Below are positions 35,301 to 50,300 of a stretch of DNA of 64,000 bases, in pieces (positions within the stretch are counted from its first letter, which is position 1; each line of letters opens with the position of its first letter). The translations under genes and the position numbers were made by a program. The notes beneath the pieces are model-generated. The model was not told the DNA's origin, did not search any database, and was given only the letters and a program-made list of their open reading frames with translations. The DNA lies in the NCBI GenBank assembly GCA_903813345.2, contig CAIIXF020000012.1, positions 20,968,184 through 21,032,183 of the forward strand. Direction: 5' to 3'. Source of the stretch: Owenia fusiformis. Taxonomy: Eukaryota > Annelida > Polychaeta > Sabellida > Oweniidae.

Positions 35301-38300
35301 CACTTAAATATCCTGGTCTAACTTTATCTAAATCATACAGTTACATTACATGAGATTTATAGATAGCATTTAATCGATGAATAAAACGAAGAGATTTGAA
35401 ATGTATGAATTATAAAGACATTAACGAATTTTTGGATAGCTATGGAAGGTCACGTGACTCACTTAGAAAACAATTCATGGGATTTCTTTCGTCCAGTTGG
35501 AATTCATCCGATAAAACTTTGACTGTGGTATGTTTATTCAATAGGGCTTCTTATCGCGGTTTAGTCAAAATGTGTCTTAATCAATATTATGAATATTTTG
35601 GCCCGCCCCTTTGATCGGCATTTCAACCTCGAAATATCAGAGCATCTGCGATGCAATAGAGAGAGATGCTATGAGTATCAGAATGTTTATTCAATAGGGC
35701 TTCTTATCGCGGTTTAGTCAAATTTATGTGTCTTAATCAATATTATGAATATTTTGGCCCGCCCCTTTGATCGGCATTTCAACCTCGAAATATCAGAGCA
35801 TCTGCGATGCAATAGAGAGAGATGCTATGAGTATCAGAATGGCACTTCTCAGTATTTAGTACTTTTTGAATTGATCACGAAAAGTCAAAATTCATTCATA
35901 TAACTGATAACAATCAGACACCTGTTTACAACTGCTTAAAAGTAATTCTACAGATATATTTGAATAATATATATTGATTTATTTTAATGTACATTAATAA
36001 TTAATTGATATTGTATTATTTGTTCATCCTCATTGTCAATAGACTTAAGAAGTTCATTATGTTCCTTTTAAAGAGGATCAATTCAAAAGATGCACAAAGT
36101 TCCCTTTTTAAGATACTGATCCCTACAAACTCTGAAATAAAAGCGTGTAAAGTGATACATAGTCTAGCAGTATGACATTGTTAAATAAAATCAAAAGTGA
36201 ATTCTTTTTCATACCTAGTTTATCATCGTAACCCCCTTAAAATGTTAGATTGACTGGATTTCCATGTACAGTAAAACCTGTGTATAGTGAACATTTTTTT
36301 GCCGAAGAAAAATGTTCACTATTGGTAGGTGTTCACTACAGCAAGGATTTGATTTCGCGGCATTTTGCCATATTATATTTAAGAGCCCAGTTATTAAACG
36401 AGCCTAAATAATAAAGGAGGGAATAACTGATTTAATTTGTATTTTATACCTATGATAACCCATGACACTTGCAACAATTTTTTGTTTTTTTTTGTTGTGT
36501 TATACAAACTTACTTATTTTAGACTGCCTGAATGGTTCATCCTTTTATTGTCAAATTTTAATCTCTTCATAATTCTTTGGAATTCTTAACACATTTGAGT
36601 CAGTTAAAGGACTTGATTGAATTAATTAAACTACAAGATGGAGTCAGTTAAGAATGATCTTATAATTTTAACCTTATCTGGTTTTTAAAATGATGGAGAT
36701 GAGAAAAAGATTTAGTTGGGACTTAGCAGATAGAGATAGAGGTAATAATAGTTAACCAGATTATCTCCAATTAAAGCAATCAATGCTTCTAGACACTGCT
36801 AAACACATATCCTGCCTTACAAAAACAAAGCTTACTAAGAATTATAATTAGTCACACCTTACTCGAGTCTCTAGCTTACAGCTAGACGTAACTTCATTGA
36901 TTTTGTATGTACTGTGCTACACGCACCTACACGCACCTAGAATTCATTTTTAATAAATTTTATAAATATTTCTAAGAATATTAATCATATTTAGGATGAA
37001 GCGTTGCTTGTCTGGATTAAGATATTTCAAAATTTCATTTCGGAGTTTGACACATGGTGGAATTTTCTCGCTGTAGCTAAAAATGGCTTCCGGTTCTGGA
37101 CGTGAATTCAATATTTGAAATTATTCTCGCTAAAGAAATCAAATATAACAATAGATTCAGACGGGGATGTGAGCTGATGTTCTTCAAATCTATACATAAA
37201 GGTATATTTCATATTATTATGCCATATTTACTGTGCGTGTGACACAATGATTTACAATATTTATAATACTAAGGCAGCTCAATCTTCCTCCTCAAAGCCG
37301 GAATATAGAGAAGGCTTTGGACCGAAGTAAGTCACACCTGTTTCAATACAAGAGATCAAAATCTCAAATTGACCTTTTAATAATTATTTTTGACAGGTAA
37401 TTTTAACATTAACTGCTTAACTCTGATAAGGCAGTTGCAGAAATCTTATGTATCAGATTCAATGTTCACTAGAGACAGGATAATTCAATTAAATTTGCCA
37501 AGATTTAATGTTCACTGTTCACAGTAGGTAGGTGTTCACTATAGGATTGTACTTTAACATGGGAGTCAATGGGGGAAAAAGGTTTTGCCGAAAAAAAATG
37601 TTCACTGTTGAAAGGTGTTCACTAGAGAGATGTGTTCACTAACACAGGTTTTACTGTATGTGGTATCTTAAGTTCGATCAAGTTCAAATCTAGTAAGTAT
37701 AACCTCTCAACTCGGGGGAGTAATTGAACATACTTGGTGAGAACTCAGATAGATCGTGAGCCATGGATAAATCTACTGCGCAATGCTTCTGCGCATCGAG
37801 AATCAGGGAGCTGATCATGATCAAGAATGTAATTTACTTGTGAACTTATTAATGCATAACGAAGCCTTCTGTTCAAGGTAACTAAGATTTTTAAACCCAG
37901 TGGTTAGATAATTCAAGGTTTTATTCAGTAATATAAGAGAAATTTCTGACCAGTATGAACTTATGAAGCATTTATCAACCTTAGGTTTGTTTGATACATT
38001 CCCGGGACTTTCATTTGAGAAAACAAAGGCAATAAAGTACGTCAAATTTTATTGGCCTAATTTCGCTTAAGTGACTTAACATTCAACGAAAATACCGGTT
38101 CTTTGCTGAATCGAAATAACAATAACTTTGAAATATGAATTTATTTTCTTGAAATCGGGCAGTTTGTTACGATATGTACTCTATGTTGACCAAGAGGTGG
38201 ACTGGTCAACCAGGCTGGTGACATTTGAAAGTGAACTGGTCCATATCAAAAGTAACTGGTAGTGGGCGCTCGGGCTGACGCTGATGAGGCACCCTGCATG

Positions 38301-41300
38301 TACACTGTTTTACTGTATCATTCTTTTCTCATTAAAATGTTGGCATGCTGGTCTAAAAAGTTTGGCAAAATGTTTTCCTTGTTCTGAAAGAACAATTTAC
38401 GATTAAAAATTTCATTGAATTTTTCAGCATTTGATTCCCAAGCAGAGAATACCCTGAATGATCTCACTACCCCTGAAACCAGCCCAGAGTCTGCTAAACA
38501 ACATGCAAAGTCAAGAAAACTTACTAGTGAGAATGCAGGATCATCTAAACCAACCAATTCTACATATAGGTTAACCAAACAAAACAAAGCAAATAGCTCA
38601 CTGACCAATCAAAATGGAATTACTTCAAAATTGGCCATTCAGAATGGAGTTGACTCTCAATCATCCAACCAGAATGAAGGAAGGAATCACATTGATGGTG
38701 TAGATTCTATATTAGACAGGATAGATGAAGAGCTGTACTGTCTCATAGGAACTGAACCTGTACAGGTACAACCTTTTTAGAATCAGTTTGCTGATCAGTT
38801 TGCTGTGTGGTATGTCAGGTGGTTGGGGGCGGGTGGGTATCCTGATTAACCTTGTCTACATGTTTCCAGGCAAACTATTGTTAATCAATGTATATTTCCA
38901 GAAAACAGTTTGCTTGGAAAGATGAACAAACAAGATTTAAGGACAGGAAATCTCAAAAGCTGCCTTAAAGAATACCCAGCATGTCCAAAATTTGAGATTT
39001 TTAGGGATGTTTCTTTGTATGAAAATCTAAAAAGGAACCAATTTTGGACATTTCAATTACTCCATTACAATAACATATGACACCATATGATCATTGCCAA
39101 ACTTAGTAACCCTTCTTGATTCAAGAGTGCTTTTTTCACCCTGCATCTCATTGTCTTAATTGTATGCACATAGATTTTAAAAAATAAGAATGTATTATTA
39201 TCATGATGATGTTGTGATATCAGAAGCTCATGCTAATCCATGACTTGCAGATAGGATTGCACTTAAATTACAAATGAGCTGCTTAAATTTTATCGCTGTT
39301 TGTATAATTTGCTGACTACATATAGCTATTTTTACTTTATTACTTGTTACTTTAATCTATAATTTGCAATTTACAATCCTAACAAAATATGACAATAGAA
39401 CTAATGTTATTATGATGTGCAATGCATTTTGAATAAATGAATTTAAATATTAACATATTATATGTATGCGCTTCCTGGTTTCTGCTGGCCAAGATGTTTA
39501 TGTAATATTCAACAACATGTATATTTTATTTCACTAGAAATTACATGTATGTTCAGCAAATGAAGTGAAAATTAAACACAGTGAATATTATATCATACTG
39601 GTCCCATTGAAACCCTTAAAACGAGGCAGCGATTATATTGATTTTCAATCTAAAAAAAGCATTGTCGTACAATGTCTTCAATGATGGAATAAATCCAAAT
39701 TTAATTTATATTCTAGGAGGCTCCCTTAAAAATTAGCAAGCCAGTCAAGGTTAAGAAAAACGTTGCATTGTCTAAAACAGATAAGGACAGGTTGAAATCA
39801 CTTGGAGTTGAGTTTGATACTGGAGACAAAAAGAAAACTAAAAAATGTAAGTTTATTTATTATTTAAGGAATAAATAATGACAGGCCATTCAATATGGTG
39901 AAATCCAGCATGAGTTGGACAAAGCATGAACTGAAGGTGAGTGCATTTGCACTGACATTCTGTCCAACGAGTGTAGAATTTCACCATATTGAATGGCTTG
40001 TCATTATTTATTTCTAATCAAAAATAAAAAATGAAAACATTAATCCATAGTTAATCCTTGAAAATGGGGAATATCTTTTGGAATTATACGGTGTAATCTT
40101 ATAGTCAATAAAATGTTTTAAAGTGTATTGATGTTTTTTTAGATGAAAAATACAAGCAAATTGCATGAAAACCCCCCCAATTCATTCTACAAACAACTTG
40201 TGGTCCTTTGTATTCTCTCATGCCTTTAGGGATCCACAGCCAGTATTAAAAACAAATTGACTTTTACATTTAAAGTTATTCTCAACTAACCCATTGAGTA
40301 GAATGATAAAGCAGTTATACATGAGATGGCTCAAACTGATATGTTATTAAAAGTTAGTCTAATTCATATGAGCACTTCATAGCCATTTATCCCATTGATG
40401 TTAATTTAGAATACAAACACCCTTCTGATTGTAAAAAATCTTGTTAAACACAGATAAGGGGATATCTCTTTATATATTTTTCAAAGTGTATGTTGAAGTT
40501 TACCATTTGGTGTCATCTTACAAATTGCATTTCTATTTGATAACCACAAGTTAACAAATATGGATGTTTTATATAGAATGGAGGTGACATATTCAGAGGC
40601 AGAGAAGGGAAATAAAACATGTGAAGCTGAATAGTCTCAGAATTTATATAAGTAATAAGTAATCCAAGGCCAACAAACATTGAAAGTTGCTTTTTGAGGA
40701 AAAAATTATCAAAATCATTAGTTTTGATAATGTCAATATTATCAAAAATATTGCTAAAATATTTTTGGTCTTGGGCATATGACGTTTGGTTTCAATGTAT
40801 TTCCAAACATTTGCCAATATTCTGTTATAAATCAAGATCTCTGTTACACCATAATATATAAAAATTAGATTCGGGTCTATAGTTTTTGATTGTGACATTT
40901 TGAATACATTTGTAAAATCTTTATCCCGCGTTTATTATACAGGATTCAACCTTTTCTTGGGAGGACTTCCTGAAACAACTTCACCGTCTGTCATATCGGA
41001 TACAAATACTTTTTACTAAATTCCCGGGAATTAAGTGATGTGACGTCATTTTAATTGAATAAATAGTGGTATTCACTAAAAATGACATCATTGCCGGTGA
41101 ATACACAATTCACACGTTTTCTAAGCAGGGAGACATTGCAATACATGTACCTCTATATATTTTTAGTCACATGGTATCTAATTGACCAATGAGAGAACGA
41201 GTATCACGGCATGGAAATAATAGTACAATAACATCATATCTAAGGGCAATATAGTGAAATATTTGACCGAGGGCCGAAGGCCAAAGGTCCAATATTTCAC

Positions 41301-44300
41301 TATATTGCTCGCAGAAATGACGTTATTAGTATTATTACCACCGTTAACGACCAGGACTGAAACAGCAAGAAAATCTTACGCATTGAACGATATGTAATTT
41401 CCCGGGGAAAATTGCCGGTCCAGAATATATTCTAGACCGGTCCATATGGACCACCACTATGACGTCACACATTTGTCAGGTCGATATAGTAAAATCAACG
41501 CCTTCTAAACTAGCACTAAAACCCCTAGAACTGGCCCAGCAAGGTGGTAATAATAATGAATAATATTGCTATTATCAGTTATAGCAAAAATATTGATATT
41601 ATCAAATTTTTGCTAACAGTAATTTCCACACCTACATGTAAATGGAGCTTTTCCTATCAAAATTAGAGTTCAAAATTAATCAGATCAGCCTAATCAGAAT
41701 CGGACTAGTTGCATTCATTTGTCTTAATAAGGGTGATATTACATGTAATTTCATTACTTATTTTTGTTTTATTTACGTTTAAAAGGGCAGTATTATAAGT
41801 GCACAAGGGCAATCTTTTAATTTTGACGATCTGGGCACTATAACATAAAAAGAGTAAATGAAACAAAATAAATGCAATGTGCAATGATAATTCATCTAAA
41901 TAACACATGCAAACACAATCTGAGCGGGTTTGTTATACGAAGTGATCGAAACATATGTTTTACAATCACTGATCAGAAGGGACGGGTAATAAAAGATGTA
42001 TTTAAACAAGGTAGACAGAGAACTAAGCAGGACCATTATTTGAACTGAAAACATGAGAGTCAATATTGAATATTTGCTTGACTTTCCTGTAGAGCAAGCT
42101 GGTCTAAATGGCTTGTAATGATTGCTGAATTGAAAAGAGAAATGTTGCTTGTAAATCTTATGTAAATGATGAATATATAACCTTGAATTCTGCTGTATAA
42201 TATTGGAATATAGCGACCAATTCAAGATAGCTTCAGAACATGAGTTTTTTAATTGTATGGGATGCTCTTATAATAATTCTTCGAGATAATTGCAAGTAAT
42301 TCACTGGAATCACTGTGCCATAAGTGGAGTCATAGTGGAGTTTTTAAAGTCTGTGGAAATATAACTCTGGAACATGACTACATCAAGGCCACTTATTACT
42401 CTATGAAATCTATGTCTGCTTATGGATTATAAATGTCATATTGAATCAATCAAATTCAAACATAATGTAATGATGCAATGCAATAAATTAACAATTACGT
42501 CGTTAGAGAAAGAAAATTGTCATGTTGGTCATGTTTCAAAATGCAAAATAGAGTGACAAAAAGTGGAATTAGCAAGGAGTAACATATACAGACATATGGT
42601 CAAGACTCTCATGTGTGGAGGAATGCTAGAAAGTAAAGGCAGATGGTAAATGTTTTGGAGTAAAAGGTGTTGATAATTTCCCTCCATTTCCGCATAGGGC
42701 AAGGATCTGCACTACAACCACACATTCATTATTTTGCCAGATTCTAAAACTGATCATATATCAATTATATATTGACTTATAGGTACTTACTCGAAGGATA
42801 ATGATAATATGACAATTACATGACAAGTATCATATTTATTCTGAGGAGGACATCAGAGAGGAAAATATCTTAACATGTCAATTTTGAAGTTTGGAACAGA
42901 TTGGGGTCTGGTGTATAATATAGGTAGGCTTTTACAATAAATGTACCTTCAATAACGCAAATGCGAGTAGGTAGTAACCAGTTTTACCACCAGGTGGCTC
43001 GCTCGGGTCAGATAGCATGGTGGTTATAGTAGAAAGTTCCCTTTAACTTAAATTACATAGGTTTTAGTGGTTCAATTTTCATATAGCCCTTATGTATCAA
43101 ATAATTATGCAAATTAAAGTATGTCCAGTAAAATAAAATGTTAGATGTCCAATACAAGAAAAGATATTTCACTTTTTGTGATTTTGTAATATGGGGTCTA
43201 TGGGGAATCAACCCGAGCTAGAAGTCACATTTTTAAAAAATATTAAATTTTCAAAGTTGATAAACAATTTTCGAAACCATATTTATAGATGTATTTTTAC
43301 ATGTAGATTTCAAATATGACATCACTTTGACTGAATTTTGAATATTAAATGACGTAAATCAAGATCATTTCTACTCGCATCTAGTCTATTAAAATGTGGA
43401 GAATTTTGTACCAAATTCAAATATTTGTTGTATATTTTACTAAAAACTATCAAATTCTTGATAATGCCTGAATCTTAAATCCAAGTTATAGAAAAGATCT
43501 CTGTTCTGTGACTGTATTCAATACTTCCCTGCTCTAATACAAGCATTGTTACTTAAACACGTCATGGTTGCATCCCAACTGTTATTTTATTTAAGAGTTT
43601 CAAATCTTCTTTGTATTTGTAACTTGTTCTATAAAAAGGCTTTTTGAGAATATTTTTGTTTTTTTTGCTACCTACTTTACATCTGTCAGATATGATATAT
43701 GAATCACCGGATCAATAGTTTTTCAAATCATGTTTCATTCATTCATTACCCTTACATGAGATTTCCCCCTAATTCTTAGCTATTCCTTAGATCATGATGA
43801 ATTACAATTTACATGCATTCATTATGAGTGCACAATCTAGAAACATGTAGATTAATTGCAGCCTTTAGGTGTTTTTACTAAATTTTAAGTATTAAGATTA
43901 TGAAATATGTGAAATAGTTCACAATAGCCAATGAAATTTACATGTTTGATAAGTTTTGTTAGATCAAGGTGATGTTTACTTGAATCCTTTTTTAGGTAAA
44001 TATAAATAGTAAATTGTATGGTTTGATTTCCAAAGGCTAAAAATTAGCTTTGAATTGCTGTTAAATACTTGACTTTATTTACTAAGAAACTTGATATTCT
44101 CAAAAGGTTTGAACCCCAGGGCTGGTATTGAGAAAATACATCTAAAATGTGAATATAACAGTTTAATTTCAAATGTATACATAATCAGTTACAAAGATAT
44201 TGCAATTGATCAAATACAATTTCTGCTATACAGTTTACATACTTAATATATACAGTAAAACCTGTCATAGTGAACACCTCTCTTGTAGACACCATTCCTC

Positions 44301-47300
44301 CACACATACTCTACTAACTTCTGTATTAAAATACCCTCTGTAGTGAACACTTACCAACATTTAACGCTTTTCTTGGCAAAAAATATTCAATACGCTCAGG
44401 TTTTCTGTAGATCATGGGAGATCATATATCAGACAACCAGATTCCATTTTTTACCTAATTTAAGCTATTTTAATTAAGAACCCCTGTGTTTAATAAATAA
44501 TATATATATATCTATAAAAGTATCATTCATATTTAGCTAACATTATGAATGTTTGTCAAAAGTTGAATAAACATTATAACAAAAATGGAAATCTGTAATG
44601 AACTTGAAAGAGGCATTTTGTAAATTAATTTGGTTTTCAAAATAAAGAAGCTAAGTTGTGATATCTTGTCACAGAGAATACAAAATTAAATGGACAAAAT
44701 CTTGATTCAGTTTTTGTTTGGCTGATTTTATGTGATTATAAATTGTTTGCAAACATGTACTATACTGTATAATTCAGGTAGGCCTGATTATAGATTTCAA
44801 AATAAGATGTTTTGGATTTATTTGCTGACTTCAAACAGGATTAATTAAGTATTAAAACTGCTTATCCCATTCTTCAGAATAAAAGAAGATGTTTTCTAAT
44901 ATTTATAGAATATAAATATGCCGGAAATTATCAGAAATAGTTGTAAACTTTGGTGTTTCCAAGTTTTACTCATATAACAGGTATGGATTTTCAGAGCTTT
45001 GCTACAATTTTTCGTGTAAACATACTCTTTGATAACTCAAATACCAGTGGACATATTTTGTATGCTGATACCTTAGGGACAAATGAGCTCTGTTCAAGAA
45101 GACATTCTCAAGGTGCTGCTATTTATCAAACAAGTTTTGTTCGCTGGAATTTGCTACTCCGTGGAGTTGCTGTTTTCTAGTTTGATTTGTAATTGACTTA
45201 TAATTCACAATTGATTTTTCCATTTCAGTCGTGGCCATTTGGTTTTAATAAATCATCACTTGGGACAGTATTCATTTTATATGTCCTTTGCAATATTTTT
45301 CTGTTTTCTGTTCAAAAAACAAACCAAACAGATTTTGAACTGAAACATTCTGAGGTTAAGGTGTACTTTAGCCCTAGTTTAATTCTATGGTCATTCTTTC
45401 TTTCAGGGTGTCCTTTTGCGATCTAATCACTAACTTAGCACATGTGGTTATTTTATACATAACATGCCAATAAGTGCATTCCCAGCAGTGAATCAACTTG
45501 ACAAAATGCAAAAAGCTGACAATCTACAAATTACTCTGTACCCAGTTGAAAATTCTTTTGAAATTTAGACTTTCTCTGATGCAACCTCAGAGCGTATCTG
45601 AGCATGATATTACAACATTGAATTCCTATTAAAAATCACATCTAAAAATTTAATGAAGAACAAAACATTCATGTAGCTTAAAAATTACAATAATTGCCGC
45701 TTCATGAAGTTCAGGAACAAAGTCATCATGATAAACCATGACATCTCATTTCTTCTCAGCCCTGAGATGTTGCAGGTGTAACAGAAAGATGCTATGAGTA
45801 TCAGAATGGAACTAACTAGAAATGACCAAGTATTAAACTAACAATATTGCAAGCAATATGTACAATTGATGTTCCATTGTATTCCTTACAGGCTCAAATA
45901 AAATATCTCCCAAAAGATCTGTGATATGTTATCAGTTGGTGAAGTTATTTTGGATTCAAAGTGCAAAAATTTGGTAAACGTATTTGAATTCTCCCAAATA
46001 ATAACATGAATAAGAATGGTTATAGACAAATAATTGTATTATTGTAAAAATCTTTTTTATTCAAATAAAGTATATATACTTGGGGTATTTTTAGAAAATA
46101 GACATGACAATGAATGATATGAGCCCTAAATATATTAAATTTGAAACAATTTTTGTCAAGGTGATGCGACAAAGTAAGCAACGTAAAAAAGCTTCTACAG
46201 GTTTCCTGCGCATATTAATCTCTCCAATCTTTTTGCTATATGAAAATGATGATCTATCATTAAATTAAAATCATAAGGCATGGGCGTAGCAAGCTTTTAG
46301 TCAGTGTGGTGCGATCATGGCATAAGCGAGCCAAAAACATTTTATAAAGATTTGTTTTGAATTTTAAATACGAGCATAGGCCCTGGGAACATGTATAAAA
46401 ATATTACTCGAATTTTTATATTTGTTCCCAGGGCTTATGAATATGAGTCCCTCAATTCAGGGGCTCCTGGGGATTTACAATATTGTTTATCTTGGTTCAT
46501 TTTAGCGATCTTTACCAAAACTCCCCGTACACTTCTGAAGTGACTTCTAGGGAGAATATTTGGTCACTACAAGGTTGCTTTCAATACAGTGTTCCTTTAT
46601 GGTGCATTACGTACAATTGACTCATGTGACCTATGATTTTCAACTATGTGTAACTTAATATAATAATCATGTTATAATACTATATGTCAATAATAATTTT
46701 GTGCACTGCAATTCTCATAAGTTAAACCGACTTTAATCTCCTGTACTGTACATGCATATGAGATCTTAGCATTATTAAAAAGATGGCATTATTTGCGATA
46801 GAGCTAATTTCTTATCTTCATAGTATCTGATGCTTTGAATTACCTCTGTAGTATTGTCAATATGCATAATTGCTAATCAACAGGATTCATATTGTCTTTC
46901 ATGTTTATCATATCATAACAAGAGATAATGTGTCCTTCCCTTACATTTAGCTAAAGTTTCTGCAGGTTAGAGGGGATTGTATTAGATTTCAGTCTTTGAA
47001 TAATGAATGAAAGTTATACATGTATTCATTCACCTTTTACCTGTACAATTGGATGTTAAATATCAGGTAGTTGTTCTATTTATTGTATCACTGCATTGTA
47101 GTGTGATGTACAATACATTGCTGTTAGCGTATATTTCCCCAGGGTTATGAAGTAGATTTGTAGTAAAAGACAGGTAGTTGAATATACACATGTGCCAAAG
47201 TTCACATATTAACCCTCTTTTGTGAAAAATCAAGAGACATACTTTCATGCACATGTATTTAATATTTGAGATGACAAACGACTTTCCTTTTCAAAGTATG

Positions 47301-50300
47301 AAATTTAACTGATCTTCAAATCAACATAATGGTAGAATAGTACATTTATTGTGCTAAATATATGAAATTCTTTCAATTCAGTTTTGAAGTAGTTTATGCA
47401 TGTTGACTTTCTAAGTAAAAGATCTGACATTTTCAAACAATGGGTTAACTTATCATCTCAATCCCATGTGTAAAATTTCATAGGGGTTGTAATTAAAATA
47501 CAAAATTTATGAAAAATTATTAGATTAGCAATGACTAAAAACAGCCATGTAGCTAACACTCTGCTTGCCTCTTAAATGCATGGAAGTTGAAATATCATTC
47601 AGACTTTTAGTGAAATTATAAAGCCTTAAAAAAGTGTGTGGAGAAAATATTTTAAGTTCTAATGCTATTATTTACATTGTTTTAATAGATCTTAAATTTT
47701 CACTGTGTGTTAATCTATGACTCTGTTACTAAAGCACACATACTTTTGAGTTTAGACGATTAAGTCATAAAACAACGGTTGTTTGGATTTGAATTTTGGA
47801 AAACCATTTCCTGAGTCAACCATCAAGTCAGTAAGCTGAGTTGTTTTATTTAGAGTATTAAAGACAGAAGTTTGGAACTTCTGTATAATGCTGAACAATA
47901 GGAACATTAAGGTTTAAATCAGTAAGGATATATGAGGAAAGAATAAGATCAACTTATTGAAGATGGACAACTGGTTGTGGCTGAAGAGATTGGAAACAGG
48001 TAAGAGTCAACAGAGGGATTGACTGAGGCTGTGTTTTTGAACTGCCCACGGAGCAAGTCAATTGCATACCCGCGCTGGATAGTCACTGGTGCACCATGGG
48101 AGTTCCATTGATCATTGTGACACTGCAGGGAAAACTCATTAAACACACGCAATTCACCTGCTCCACTGTTAAAAAAATAGTAAAATAGAATAAAAAAATT
48201 CACTCTCTCTGTGTACAGTTCAAAATGCAGCCTGATTTTCAGTACTGCCAAATAAGACTAGTACATGTATATGCATTGTTAAGTAGTAGTGTTCGAAATT
48301 ATAACTAATTGGCAGAATTGGAATATATGATAAATTACTTTTTGAAGAATATGTTTTAAATCACATGATTAAGGTTGTGTTCTCACTCTGTTTGTAATGG
48401 TCAGGTGTATAAACTAGTTTGCTCTTAATTCTACTGAACAAACTACAGTAGGGTATTAGAGAAGCCATCCATCTAATAGTCCATCCATTTGTTCTTTCGT
48501 GTGTCCGGACAATAACTCAAATACTGGTTGATGGATTTGGCTCTAATTTTATATGCATATGCCTCATACTCATAGGACCTGTTGTCGTAATTTTTTTGTT
48601 ACTAAATACTATCATAGAATTTGGTCCAAACTTTATGGGCTATGTCTCATGGGCAAAGGATCTCTACTTGAGACGTCACTTTCTTCAAGGCTGCTCATTT
48701 CAAAATGGCCACCATTTTTGGAAAAAATATAATCTTAGATGCTGATGCCTGGGGACATTAAGGACTTTGTTCAAGAATTAAGTTTTTCAAATTTTATACC
48801 GGACTGATTTCTTGACTTTGCTCATGAAAGAATTCCCAAGAAGGCAATTCTGATCAAATATAGAAAATTGCACAGAATTCCTATACTGGAAACATCATTT
48901 TCTAGTGTAACTCTATACAACGACAGATGATATTGTGTGAAATTCATGCTAAAATGTGATGCTCCAGTTCCTCACCAAAATGACATGTTCCTACACTTTG
49001 CTGCTAAAATGTTGAACATATGCATGTATTTTGATTACCGCAACAGAATCCCCCTGATATAGAGAACCCCTTGTTCTAGATATTTCCATGAATCCACTGT
49101 CTTAGGAATCCTCTTGTTATGGGTCTTGTATTGCACTGACATTGTTTGGATTTTCTGTTTCTCTACAGGTTTAAAAGATACTACTGAATGTCTCCAATAA
49201 TTTAACCCATACTAGATTCAAAAAGAAACTTGGCTGAGGCCATTCTAAGTTGAAAAGAAATATATTCAGTAAAACCTGTTTTAGTGAACACCTCTCTCTA
49301 GTAAACACCTGTGTCTAGTGAACACCTCTTCACACCACATACTTCACTGACTTCTGTATAAAATCCCCTCTCTGTAGTGAACACCTACCTACAATGAACA
49401 CATTTTTATGGCTCTATAGGTGTTTACTGTACACAGGTTTTACTGTAATGACTTTTTAGAGTCTATATATTTGGTAATAGTATTCACTTTGCATTGGGCT
49501 TTAAACTATTTAAGGTTAGGTATGTTTTATTATGATTCTTTCTGTAATAGTTATATGCAATCACAGAAAATACAGAAATAGCATAATATATAGAAATGTA
49601 TGATTAATTTTATATTCCAGATTTATACAGAAGAATGCCAGTTTTAGCTGTCTTTAATAACATTAGTTATTTCAATAAACTATACTTTGATCCAATAGAG
49701 GATAAATGTGAACCAGTATGTGAAATGCCATAATGGCCACCTTATAAAATGCAAAAAGGAGTGAAAAATAGGAGTACAAGCAAGGAGTAAAATAAATAGA
49801 TAAGTGTTAAAACATTAAATCATATAGAAACTTATGAAAATTTATGTATTTAGTTTTTAGAGAATGCACATGTTTTTTACGTCATTTTGAACAAGGGTAA
49901 TTTTATTGAAAGCTTAATCCATTGGAAAAATATTAGTTCTGTGTTTTATTCATTACTGTATGTAAAATCTAGGATCAAAATAACATTACATGTACAGTCC
50001 TTTCAAAAATCATGTCGGATCATCTTTGATATTTACCGAAAACACAAAGGAGGACCGTGAAATCTGATGAATTTTGTTGAAATTATATATAGACATATAT
50101 TAAGCAGTGTGTTGCCTAAATATAAAAGAATAGTGAAAATTATTTTGCATTTTATATTTAAGAATGTTTCAATTATAGTAGCAGGATTTAATGTAAGGTA
50201 TTTGCAGGTTCATGCTGCCCTTTTGAGATTTAGATTTAAGCTCTTTGACAGTTGGGAAATAAATTCTTAGCTGCAAGAACATAAAATCAATTATTGCATT

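Noticed and set aside
37080-37130. Start codon context ATGGCTTCCGGTTCTGG
   Set aside because: The frame ends after 11 codons inside the 1,388-bp transposon.
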